DNA of 64,000 nucleotides, taken from contig NZ_OY762929.1 in the NCBI RefSeq assembly GCF_963666675.1, positions 5,180,001-5,244,000 on the forward strand, written 5' to 3'. The position numbers and the translations under genes were made by a program. Shown here in pieces: positions 37,114-44,997 of this stretch. This stretch comes from an uncultured Desulfobacter sp. (GTDB taxonomy: Bacteria > Desulfobacterota > Desulfobacteria > Desulfobacterales > Desulfobacteraceae). The stretch's first letter is position 1. Every line of letters begins with the position of its first letter. Below the pieces are notes generated by a model, which saw nothing but the letters and a program-made list of their open reading frames with translations, did no database searches and was not told the origin of the DNA.

Positions 37114-37832
37114 CACGCCTCCATCTCAAACCGGATGGTGGTGATGACACGCACCTCCACGGTGCTGCCGTCCACGGTTCCCGGCTTGAACCGGTACTGG
37201 GAGACGGACCGGGTTACACTGGATTCAAACACCCCCTTGGGCTCGGCCTCGACCACCTTAATATCGCGTACCCGGCCTTCCCGGGTGACAATAAATTGAA
37301 CTTTGACCCAGCCCTCAATGCCGAGCCTTCGGGCCCGAAGGGGATAGGAGGCAGGTATCCGCACCAGCGCCTGCAGCGGCATATCCAGCTCCGAGGTTGA
37401 AAACAGGCCCTGGGGAATGTCTGCTTTCATGGAAAAATCTGACAGCGGCCTCAGGGCAATGCTGTTCGTCAATTTGGGCAGATTGGGGTTTAAGTCCACA
37501 GAGAGATTGGGCCTGGCAATGGTCGGCCGCTGGATTTGTTTCTGCACAATTTTTGTGGCGGACACCACCTCCTTGGGCGATTCAGGCGGTTTGGGCGGTG
37601 TCTTTTTATGCGGCGGCGTCTCCGGGCGCTTGATCCGGACCACCTGGATGGCCTGGACAAGTTCTGCGTCATCCGGTGCATCGGGCACCCGTTGGATAAA
37701 GGAGGGCAAAATGCCGAAGATAAACAAATTGAGCCCCAGGGCCAAAACAACGGCCGCCATCCAGATCAGAACCGTACCCGGATGGAATTTGCGAAATTTC
37801 CCGTCGTATGCTGTCTGTGCGGAACCGGTCAT
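37113..37832 (-). CDS. tonB: TonB energy transducer
   Basis: 239 residues. Single N-terminal membrane anchor (20-42), a Pro/Lys-rich periplasmic spacer (about 70-90, PPHKKTPPKPP), and a C-terminal TonB domain: YPLRARRLGIEGWVKVQFIVTREGRVRD and VSQYRFKPGTVDGSTV. It couples the ExbB/ExbD proton motor to outer-membrane receptors; the receptor at 32511 is the obvious partner. It starts one base after exbD ends. Confidence 0.93.
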   Translation of the reverse strand: MTGSAQTAYDGKFRKFHPGTVLIWMAAVVLALGLNLFIFGILPSFIQRVPDAPDDAELVQAIQVVRIKRPETPPHKKTPPKPPESPKEVVSATKIVQKQIQRPTIARPNLSVDLNPNLPKLTNSIALRPLSDFSMKADIPQGLFSTSELDMPLQALVRIPASYPLRARRLGIEGWVKVQFIVTREGRVRDIKVVEAEPKGVFESSVTRSVSQYRFKPGTVDGSTVEVRVITTIRFEMEA

Positions 37833-38252
37833 CTATCCACCTTCGGGCAGGCTTGCCGCAAGGGCCACATTTTCAGCCCCGGCCAGTTTACAGGCATCCA
37901 TCACCGAGATCACAAGACCGGTTCGGCTCTCCTTGTCCGCCACAATGACCACCGAGGCTTCTGGATTTTCAGCCATGGCCCGTTCAACCCCCGAGCGTAC
38001 GGCCCGGACATCCATTTCCCTGTGATCCAGGTGAATGGTATTGTCCCGGGTGATGCCGATGAGAATGGTGGATTTGGTCTTTGCCACGGCCGTACTGGCC
38101 GTGGGCCGTGAGATGTCCACCCCGGTCTCCTTGACAAAGGAGGTGGTGACCAGAAAAAAGATCAAAAGAATGAACACCATATCGATCAGGGGCGCAATAT
38201 TCAGCTCAAGGCTCTTTTTTGCCGCCCGCCTGGATGCGGATATATTCAGCAT
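37833..38252 (-). CDS. exbD: ExbD-type biopolymer transport protein
   Basis: 139 residues. Short cytoplasmic lead (ASRRAAKKSLELNIAPLIDMVFILLIFFLVTTSF) with the functional Asp in the single membrane helix (LIDMVFIL), then a periplasmic domain. It forms the proton channel with ExbB. It overlaps the exbB stop by seven bases, consistent with coupled translation. Confidence 0.93.
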   Translation of the reverse strand: MLNISASRRAAKKSLELNIAPLIDMVFILLIFFLVTTSFVKETGVDISRPTASTAVAKTKSTILIGITRDNTIHLDHREMDVRAVRSGVERAMAENPEASVVIVADKESRTGLVISVMDACKLAGAENVALAASLPEGG

Positions 38253-38878
38253 GAAACACTCCTGCTGCGGATAAAGGGTTTAAGGTACATGGCCGTGGAG
38301 GCGATGCGGTGCTTAAGGTTTGACGCCCGCCGGTTCAGCCACCCGCTCATGTACAGCCCGGGTATGGAGATCATAAGCCCTGTCTGGGTGGTCACCAGGG
38401 CCACGGAAATTCCCGATGCCATGGCCCGGACATTACCCGTGCCGAAGACGGTAATCACATCAAAGGTCTCCATCATCCCCACCACCGTGCCCAAAAGCCC
38501 CATGAGCGGGGCCACGGCAGAGAGCACACCAATCAACGCCAGGTATTGGTCCAAAGAGGCGGTCAAATTCATGACCGTTTCATCCAGAATATGTTCGTCC
38601 AGATCCGGGTCGGACACCGGGCTGCGCCGGGCTAAAAACTCCCGCACCAGAAAGGCATTGGCACCCTTATATCTCTTTTCAGGCCACTGGTTGTTTTGGA
38701 CCAGTTCCCCGGCCATGGCCCTGGGCATGTTTTTCACATAGAGGCGGCGCAAGAAAAAGAGGCGGTTGAAGATCAATATCCACATCACAACGGATACGCA
38801 CAAAATGGGCACCATCACCACCCCGCCGGAATGGATATATGCGGTCATCTGGTAAAAGAAGTCGTCCATCCGGATCAT
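38246..38878 (-). CDS. exbB: ExbB/MotA/TolQ-type motor protein
   Basis: 210 residues with three membrane helices (about 18-38, 115-140, 155-180). The conserved MotA/TolQ/ExbB core appears as LIGVLSAVAPLMGLLGTVVGMMETF and ALVTTQTGLMISIPGL. AAGGA overlaps the upstream TtpC stop region just before its ATG, so it is translated in series. Confidence 0.92.
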   Translation of the reverse strand: MIRMDDFFYQMTAYIHSGGVVMVPILCVSVVMWILIFNRLFFLRRLYVKNMPRAMAGELVQNNQWPEKRYKGANAFLVREFLARRSPVSDPDLDEHILDETVMNLTASLDQYLALIGVLSAVAPLMGLLGTVVGMMETFDVITVFGTGNVRAMASGISVALVTTQTGLMISIPGLYMSGWLNRRASNLKHRIASTAMYLKPFIRSRSVSC

Positions 38879-38881
38879 TCC

Positions 38882-40402
38882 TTAGTCCTGATCCCTGTCT
38901 GCTGCGCCGGAAACGGTGGCAGTCCGACATCCGTTCCTTGCCTTGAACACCATGTTGACAAAGGCCACAGACTTCTCCTCAATGGTGCTGATCTGGGTTT
39001 CCACACGCCGGGACAAGAGCGTATGAAACAGCATAATGGGAATGGCCACGGTCAAGCCGAGCATGGTGGTGACCAGGGCCTCGGAGATGCCGCCGGACAT
39101 CATCCTGGGGTCCCCGGCCCCGTAATAGGTGATCACATGAAAGGTATTAATCATCCCTGTCACCGTGCCCAAAAGACCCATGAGCGGTGCAATGGCAGCC
39201 AGCATGCCCAGGGTGGACAAAAACCGTTCAATGGCAGGGATCTTTGCCAGTATCGCCTCTTGAAGCACATTCTCCATATCCGTGCGGGTCTGATCCTTTG
39301 CAGGCAGGGCCTTGAGCAAAACCTGGGGAATAAAGCCCTGTTTGTCGGCCTCCATCAACGCCTGGCATGCCTCAAAGTTTCCGGAGTCCATCAACGAGGA
39401 AAGTTTCGCCATAAACGGCGCAATCCGAATCTGGTGCCGCCAGAAGAAGACCACGCGCTCCAACAGGATGAGAATTGCAAGTCCGAGAATAGCGAGGATG
39501 GGCCACACCAGCGGCCCGCCCTTGGGCACCTGATCCATCAGGTTCAATTCATGGGTAAACCGCCGAAGCGCGCCCCCTTTGGAAATATCCACAGGCACAC
39601 ACTCGCTTTGCCCGGCAAGATAGGTATCAATCTGGTCAACGATTTTTTTGGAGGGCAGCTTGGACAGGGCAAAGAACCGGCTGCTTTGATCCGAATAGAG
39701 CAGAAAACCGGTTTCCGAATCCCGGCCGTCTTGGTCATTGAGTACATAAAAAGATGTAAAATTGCCGATGGACAGAATCCGGGCGGTCCTATCCTTTCCC
39801 TGGCGGTCCACCACCATGCCCCGGCGCAGGGAGACCTCGCCCGACGCCAGAATCTCGTCAAACAGACTATCGGACATCTGCCGGATATCATCCATGGACC
39901 AGAACCGCTCCTGGTTGATCAGGGCGTTAAGAAAACTGTTCCGATCCTTGTCAAAGGCACTTTGGGGACTTTGCACCAAAAGGCTGTTAAGATCCTTGGC
40001 CGAGGTTTTAACAAAACCGGCCAGTTCCTTGTTCACCATCCTGGACTCTTCAAGAGCGCTCTGCAGCTTGGCCTCTTCATCGGCCAGGACGTCAATTTTT
40101 TCCTTAAGCCCTTCATTGGTCGTCTGAAGCCGCCTGTTTTTGGCTTTCAGGGCTGCAATGGCGGAAATCAGGGCATCTTTGTCCTTTTTTATGGCCAGGT
40201 CATTTTCCCGGGCCTCGGCCTTGGCCGCCGCAAGTTCTTCTGCCGCTTTATCAACCATATCCCGGCGTTTCTGCTCAAGGACCGCATAGGATTTTCGCAT
40301 ATCCGCGGCCAGGGCTTTTGAGACTGGGATGAATCCGGCCACAGTCGTTACCAGAACCAGACAGATCACCAACGGAATGGACAGGTATTTTACCGGTATC
40401 AT
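38882..40402 (-). CDS. ttpC: TtpC-like MotA/TolQ/ExbB protein with long coiled coil
   Basis: 506 residues. Signal peptide/anchor (1-33), a long charged coiled coil (35-110; EQKRRDMVDKAAEELAAAKAEAREND), a periplasmic domain, then a C-terminal ExbB-like core with LSTLGMLAAIAPLMGLLGTVTGMINTF. This is the extra component that distinguishes TonB2-type systems (TtpC in Vibrio). It follows the DUF3450 gene with a 4-bp overlap. Confidence 0.88.
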   Translation of the reverse strand: MIPVKYLSIPLVICLVLVTTVAGFIPVSKALAADMRKSYAVLEQKRRDMVDKAAEELAAAKAEARENDLAIKKDKDALISAIAALKAKNRRLQTTNEGLKEKIDVLADEEAKLQSALEESRMVNKELAGFVKTSAKDLNSLLVQSPQSAFDKDRNSFLNALINQERFWSMDDIRQMSDSLFDEILASGEVSLRRGMVVDRQGKDRTARILSIGNFTSFYVLNDQDGRDSETGFLLYSDQSSRFFALSKLPSKKIVDQIDTYLAGQSECVPVDISKGGALRRFTHELNLMDQVPKGGPLVWPILAILGLAILILLERVVFFWRHQIRIAPFMAKLSSLMDSGNFEACQALMEADKQGFIPQVLLKALPAKDQTRTDMENVLQEAILAKIPAIERFLSTLGMLAAIAPLMGLLGTVTGMINTFHVITYYGAGDPRMMSGGISEALVTTMLGLTVAIPIMLFHTLLSRRVETQISTIEEKSVAFVNMVFKARNGCRTATVSGAADRDQD

Positions 40403-41229
40403 TTATGATCCTCCCGTTCCGGGGCAATGGCCCCGATGGGCAGGGTCACCACCTCCATGGGCCGGTGCTTGGCGGCCATATCCACCACCGCCTCAACGGC
40501 CGGTACCCAGGTTTTGTCCAGGGTGTGCCATTGATTTTTTGCCACGTCAAAAATCCCTGCGCTTTCCCGGTCCAGGGCCAGAAAAAACAATGCCGTCCGG
40601 CCCATGCGGAAAACGTCTGCAAGGACCTGTGTACCGTCCACAACAATTTTTTCCCGGTAGACCTCCACCGTATTGCCGTATTCAGCTTCCACAAACAAAG
40701 CTTCCATCATTTTCCTGTATTTTTCAGCAATGGTGATCTCCGGATCATCCAGGATCACGGCCAGCCGGATCAGGCGATCTTTGCGTTCCCGGGATAAAAA
40801 CGGGGCGTCGGCTGCCACAAGGGATTTCAATCGCCCAAGCTGTTCCTCGAGAAACGGGGCCAGTTCAGTTCTGATCCGCTGGGTCTCCTCTTTTTCCCGG
40901 GCAAGATCCTGATTTGACCGTTCGAGCTCCCCGACTTTTTGGTTCAGATTCTTATTGGCAAAGGCCAGCTGTTCATTTTCGGCTTTAAGGCGGTCATATT
41001 CCTCTGCAAGTTTCCGGCGCTGGGCATCCCATTTTTCCCGGGACTTCTGGGTGGCCTGCCGGGTATCCACCGCCTTGCCCACCGGGGCTTCAATATCCTT
41101 TGACACGGATACCCGGGCATGGGCTGAAAATCCAAACCATACCGGACATATCAGCAGAGATGCCATGACAATGCGTTTCATCCATGCGCCGCCATAAGTC
41201 CCAGGTGCCGGGTGCGTTTTACGTCCCAT
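40399..41229 (-). CDS. DUF3450 coiled-coil periplasmic protein
   Basis: About 276 residues from ATG 41229, supported by AAAGGA 5-6 nt upstream; frames beginning at 41295 or 41181 are alternatives. A signal peptide (about 17-38) precedes a coiled coil (EKWDAQRRKLAEEYDRLKAENEQLA...) and the DUF3450 core (RTELAPFLEEQLGRLKSLVAADAPFL). DUF3450 genes characteristically open TonB2-type operons. First gene of the six-gene run 41229-35731. Confidence 0.88.
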   Translation of the reverse strand: MGRKTHPAPGTYGGAWMKRIVMASLLICPVWFGFSAHARVSVSKDIEAPVGKAVDTRQATQKSREKWDAQRRKLAEEYDRLKAENEQLAFANKNLNQKVGELERSNQDLAREKEETQRIRTELAPFLEEQLGRLKSLVAADAPFLSRERKDRLIRLAVILDDPEITIAEKYRKMMEALFVEAEYGNTVEVYREKIVVDGTQVLADVFRMGRTALFFLALDRESAGIFDVAKNQWHTLDKTWVPAVEAVVDMAAKHRPMEVVTLPIGAIAPEREDHK

Positions 41230-41670
41230 TATTTTCCTTTCATCAACCTTAAAGTCCCGAGCCGAACGCCTGTGTTTGATTCGGCTATAAATCAATGCTA
41301 CCAGTTCAAATTCGTTACAATATATTAGTTATCCAATTATTTCCACAAAGCGATCATATCAATTTTTCTCTCATCGGACCTGTTCCAACGTCCAGCCGTT
41401 AAAAAAATTATTTTTTTATTGTTTTCTTTAACGCGTTGTCAGAATTTGGGAATTGGAAAACCCATAGAGCGATTAAGGAAGACAAGCCAATTAAATCAGT
41501 GCCCGAAAAATTCCAGAGAATAAAGTCTTGTATGAAAACACAAGCCAATGATAAACATCTTCTAACTGCCATAGGCAAACCTGGCTCATCAGCACCCAGA
41601 CTTACCTCACAATAAAACAGAAAAATAATTTTAAAGCTTATTTGAACTTTAATAAAAAAGGACATGATAT
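41230..41670. promoter_or_regulatory. 441-bp divergent region between the TonB2 operon and cbiK
   Basis: AT-rich, with the AAAGGA site of the DUF3450 gene at one end and AAAGGA of cbiK at the other. It must hold both promoters; no Fur-like or B12-box-like site is clear to me. A minus-strand 85-codon frame inside is not convincing. Confidence 0.5.
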
Positions 41671-42522
41671 ATGCACCAGCATGGTTACATCGGCCGCAAA
41701 ATGAGGCTGCCGAAACTGAAGGATCACCCCGCCATCATCATTGCAACCTTTGGCACGTCGACCAGCGGTCAGGCCGCCATGGAGGCCGTTGAAGACCAGA
41801 TTGCCGAAAGTTTTCCCGACCATCAGATATACTGGGCGTATACATCGGAAATCATCCGCAGGAAAAAAGGCCTGCCAAGTCTTCTGGAAACCATGGCCAA
41901 AGTCGAGTCTGACGGGTATCGCAAAGCCATTGTTCAGCCGTTGCACGTTTTTCCCGGCACAGAGTACCAGCAGGTCCAGGAGTCGTCCTTATATTTTCCC
42001 GGGTTGCGGGTGATTGTGGGTGAGACCCTGTGCCACCGGTGGAATTTTATTGAAGCGGTTCTGGAAGAGATATCGGGGGATTTTCTCACCGGGGAAGATC
42101 ATATCAACCTGATAGCCCTGCACGGAACCCCTTTGGCCGCAGATCCGGTGAACACCATCTATATGGGCATCAATCATCTGGTTACGGGGATATATGACAA
42201 TGTGTATGCGGCCACGGTGGAAGGGGTTCCCAATATCCAAAGTGTTGCAGGCCGGATTAGAAGAGCCCATGCCCGAACACCGTTTACCCGGATTCGCCTG
42301 GTTCCCATGCTTTTCCTGGCGGGCATACATGTGCAAAAAGACCTGATGGGTGACAAAAACAGCTGGCGCATCATTTTTGAAGATATGGGAATGGAAGTGG
42401 ACTGTCCCACCATCACCTGCGGGGAACAGGAATATTTCAAGGGCCTTGCTTACAGAAAAACGTGCATCCGGTTTTTCTGCCAAAGAGTTCAGCGGGCGCT
42501 TGATCTTATGGCACATTATTGA
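41671..42522 (+). CDS. cbiK: Sirohydrochlorin cobaltochelatase
   Basis: 283 residues, no signal peptide, so cytoplasmic. IIIATFGTSTSGQAAME at the N-terminus, VQPLHVFPGTEYQQV, the LIALHGTPLAADP motif bearing the first metal-binding His, and LVPMLFLAGIHVQKDLMGD with the second are all CbiK features. It inserts cobalt into sirohydrochlorin, the anaerobic cobalamin route; in sulfate reducers related enzymes may also insert iron. Its place between TonB operon and corrinoid import supports a cobalt/corrinoid theme. Confidence 0.88.
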   Translation: MHQHGYIGRKMRLPKLKDHPAIIIATFGTSTSGQAAMEAVEDQIAESFPDHQIYWAYTSEIIRRKKGLPSLLETMAKVESDGYRKAIVQPLHVFPGTEYQQVQESSLYFPGLRVIVGETLCHRWNFIEAVLEEISGDFLTGEDHINLIALHGTPLAADPVNTIYMGINHLVTGIYDNVYAATVEGVPNIQSVAGRIRRAHARTPFTRIRLVPMLFLAGIHVQKDLMGDKNSWRIIFEDMGMEVDCPTITCGEQEYFKGLAYRKTCIRFFCQRVQRALDLMAHY

Positions 42523-42537
42523 AAAGGAAAAGCCCCA

Positions 42538-43497
42538 ATGAAGCACCTGTCCATCCCGGCCCTGGCCGCAGGCCTTATAACCCTGTTGTTATGGGGGACC
42601 TGTCCTGCGGATGCCCTCCATCAACAGGCATTTGCGGTATATAAGGATGCCGTCCCTTGGGGACGCATCACATCCCCTCAATTATCAGAGGTTTCCGGCC
42701 TTGCGGTTTCCCGTAAAACACCCGGGCTGTTGTGGGTTATCAATGACAGCAGCAATCCCGCTGAAATTTACGGCCTTTCCACCCAAGGCGTTTTAATTAA
42801 AACATATAAAATTCAGGGCGCGATAAACTGGGACTGGGAAGACCTTGCCGGATTTCGCTACAAAGGGGAGGATTTTCTTCTCATTGCGGATGTGGGAGAC
42901 AACTGGTCGGCCCGACCCTTTAGTACGCTTTATTGCGTAAAAGAACCGGCAGCCGACAACCAAAGCAGGAACCTTGAACTTGAATGGAAAATGAATTTCA
43001 GTTATGAAAACGGCCCCCTGGATTGTGAAGCCGTGGCCGTTGATGCGGCCCAACAAAAGATTTACCTGCTGAGCAAACGCGCCGCCTTACCGGTTTTATA
43101 TGAACTTCCCCTGGACATGGCCGGCCAAAAATTCATCTATACGGCCCGGACTTTGGCGACCATCAAACCCATCCCCGGGCCAATTCCGAAAAACCAAAAG
43201 CAGGCCTACGGCAAATACCGCTCCCTCCCCACAGCTATGGATATCAGCGCAGACGGCAATACCCTGTACATTTTGACCTACAGACACGCCTATGTATATT
43301 CACGCACGCCGGAGCAGACATGGGACCAGGCATTTTCAAAGCATCCCCTGCAGATCACTTTGCCGGGCCATTCAAAGACCTTAGTCCAGCGAGAGGCATT
43401 GGGCCTTGACCAGACCAGCGGCAAAGTCTTTATCACATCGGAAAAACTCCCCGCCCCGATCTATGTGGTTGAACCCATATCTCCCGCAGCAAAATGA
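42538..43497 (+). CDS. Exported beta-propeller protein
   Basis: 319 residues, signal peptide ending near CPADA. Repeats with SEVSGLAVSRKTPGLLWVINDS, LLIADVGDN, CEAVAVDAAQQKIYLLSK, MDISADGNTLYILTY, ALGLDQTSGKVFITSE form the blades of a phytase-/SdiA-regulated-like propeller. No catalytic residues can be assigned. It starts 15 bp after cbiK, so the two are probably co-transcribed; a shared role is not evident. Confidence 0.72.
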   Translation: MKHLSIPALAAGLITLLLWGTCPADALHQQAFAVYKDAVPWGRITSPQLSEVSGLAVSRKTPGLLWVINDSSNPAEIYGLSTQGVLIKTYKIQGAINWDWEDLAGFRYKGEDFLLIADVGDNWSARPFSTLYCVKEPAADNQSRNLELEWKMNFSYENGPLDCEAVAVDAAQQKIYLLSKRAALPVLYELPLDMAGQKFIYTARTLATIKPIPGPIPKNQKQAYGKYRSLPTAMDISADGNTLYILTYRHAYVYSRTPEQTWDQAFSKHPLQITLPGHSKTLVQREALGLDQTSGKVFITSEKLPAPIYVVEPISPAAK

Positions 43498-43591
43498 TTT
43501 AACGAATAACTAACATGATTCCTGGATTTGAAGTGGCACCAATGCCAAGACAAATCTTGCTTTTTTTACCAAGCGGTTTAAAAACAAAAAA

Positions 43592-43620
43592 AGCCGGATA
43601 CAATTCAATTATATCCGGCT
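43592..43620 (-). terminator. Rho-independent terminator of the PEP-CTERM-like gene
   Basis: AGCCGGATA pairs with TATCCGGCT; on the minus strand it is followed by seven T residues and a further T-rich tract. Sits 24 bp after the 43644 stop. Confidence 0.85.
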
Positions 43621-43643
43621 TGACTATTTATTTTTTTTGAGGA

Positions 43644-44339
43644 TTACGCTTTGCGTCTGCCAAAGGCCGCAAGGCATGTCAGCCCCGTTCCCATAAGAAA
43701 TACAGCGCCGGGTACTGGAGTCGATATCGGCGCAGTGTAAGGTTCAACTTGCGCATATCTCAGGGCGATGCCGCGCACATCGTAAGATTTGCTTCGATCA
43801 TACTGCGCGCCACTGGCCATGCTGAATGCCCAGGCCTCTCCAAAATCGGTGGCCCCCTCGGTAGATGACCAGTACCAACCTGCAACTAAATTTTCAAACT
43901 CGGAATCGTTCAGTTCCGCATCACTTGAAAATTTTTGATCAGGATTTGAATAGTGGTAACCCGGTTGAGCCAGCTCATCATAAAATAGATGACCTAGTTC
44001 GGAGTTGGTAACATTGTATCCATTATCAGGGTCTGAACCGGTGCTTGGCAAATGCCAAGATTTTTCATCCCAGGTGACGGTATAACCTGGGGTGTCAATC
44101 TGGGTAATTGCTTGGCCAAGCCCTGCGCTCCAATTAATCTGAGTCTTCCAGTTATCAGGAAGATTTACAAAATCAAGCCACACGACAGACTTCCCGTTAT
44201 TGTCGTCATCCCAGATCAAGTTGTAATCTGCTCCCAGGTAAGTAGCCGTGCCTATATTGGTAAGTGACGCCTGTGCAGGGCCAGTTAGGCAGAGTGAAAT
44301 AAAAACCAACAACAATCCCATTAAACGATTTTTTTTCAT
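43644..44339 (-). CDS. PEP-CTERM-like exported protein
   Basis: 231 residues. Signal peptide (1-24) and a DUF1566-like/FGE-like middle rich in Trp, Asn, Asp (WDEKSWHLPSTGSDPDN, GWYWSSTE), then the tail TPVPGAVFLMGTGLTCLAAFGRRKA: Pro-containing motif, hydrophobic helix and basic end, a PEP-CTERM-type sorting signal. Exosortase would cut and attach it at the surface; no exosortase is in this window. A good terminator follows. Confidence 0.82.
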   Translation of the reverse strand: MKKNRLMGLLLVFISLCLTGPAQASLTNIGTATYLGADYNLIWDDDNNGKSVVWLDFVNLPDNWKTQINWSAGLGQAITQIDTPGYTVTWDEKSWHLPSTGSDPDNGYNVTNSELGHLFYDELAQPGYHYSNPDQKFSSDAELNDSEFENLVAGWYWSSTEGATDFGEAWAFSMASGAQYDRSKSYDVRGIALRYAQVEPYTAPISTPVPGAVFLMGTGLTCLAAFGRRKA

Positions 44340-44594
44340 CTTAAATCTCGTACTAAATAAAATTTACATTACATGCATTTCCAATGCGGAAACAATACAA
44401 ACCAAATGGCAGGTGTTAATATAGGTTCATAATAGATATTTCAAGCAAAAAAAAATTAACAAAATAATGCTCATTATGAAAAATAGGATTGTTTCTAACT
44501 ATACCCAACTGCCCTGCATTATAGAAGTAGCAAGAACATACTGAAATAATTTGACATTTATCAAGAATAAACTTTACAAGGCCTTATTCTTTTC

Positions 44595-44706
44595 GGGTTT
44601 GATCATAAGCTCGGCCACCTTCTGTAGGGGCAATCCCCTGTGGTTGCCCCCGTTAGGGCAGGCACAGGGGCCTGCCCCTACAATGGTCGACGTTAGAACC
44701 AAGCCC
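44595..44706 (+). repeat. REP-like element, copy 3 (full length)
   Basis: Starts GGGTTTGATCATAAG and ends AACCAAGCCC; its reverse complement covers copy 1 at 20315-20426. Core hairpins GGGGCAA...TTGCCCC and GGGCAGGCACAGGGGCCTGCCC. Confidence 0.85.
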
Positions 44707-44714
44707 TTCTTTTC

Positions 44715-44818
44715 GAATAACGGCCATGGGCCGAGCCAGGTCTATCATGGCCCAGGCTTCGACCCACAACGAAGAATGAAAGAACTCAATAAGTTATCGA
44801 GCTCTTTCATATAAAAAA
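44715..44818 (+). repeat. Dispersed two-hairpin element, copy D
   Basis: AATAACGGCCATGGGCCGAGCC...GGCTTCGACCCACAACGAAG then GAAAGAACTCAATAAG / GAGCTCTTTC and A-run. Lies eight bases beyond REP-like copy 3. Confidence 0.85.
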
Positions 44819-44997
44819 ACCATTGCCAATAAAGCCTCTGGCTTCTATCCATGCACCTATGGCATTTTAAAAACTGCCTGCGGCATTGTTCTAAGTCATC
44901 CCAGGATCAATGAATATTGTTTTTGGATTCCAAGGTAAGTAAGGTCCCCAACAGCAATCAAGAGCACTCGGATTGTGGACATGACTTTCCCACGACA

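Larger units (their letters stand above)
44340..44997. other. 658-bp intergenic region with two repeat elements
   Basis: Contains the REP-like copy 3 and two-hairpin copy D back to back (44595-44818). Outside them I see no gene. Confidence 0.65.

Noticed and set aside
38696..40321. 541-codon plus-strand frame opposite ttpC
   Set aside because: Long His/Gly/Pro-rich product is the reverse reading of the TtpC-like gene; TtpC has clear domains, this has none.
41408..41665. 85-codon minus-strand frame in the cbiK upstream region
   Set aside because: No ribosome-binding site, no family, AT-driven hydrophobic composition.
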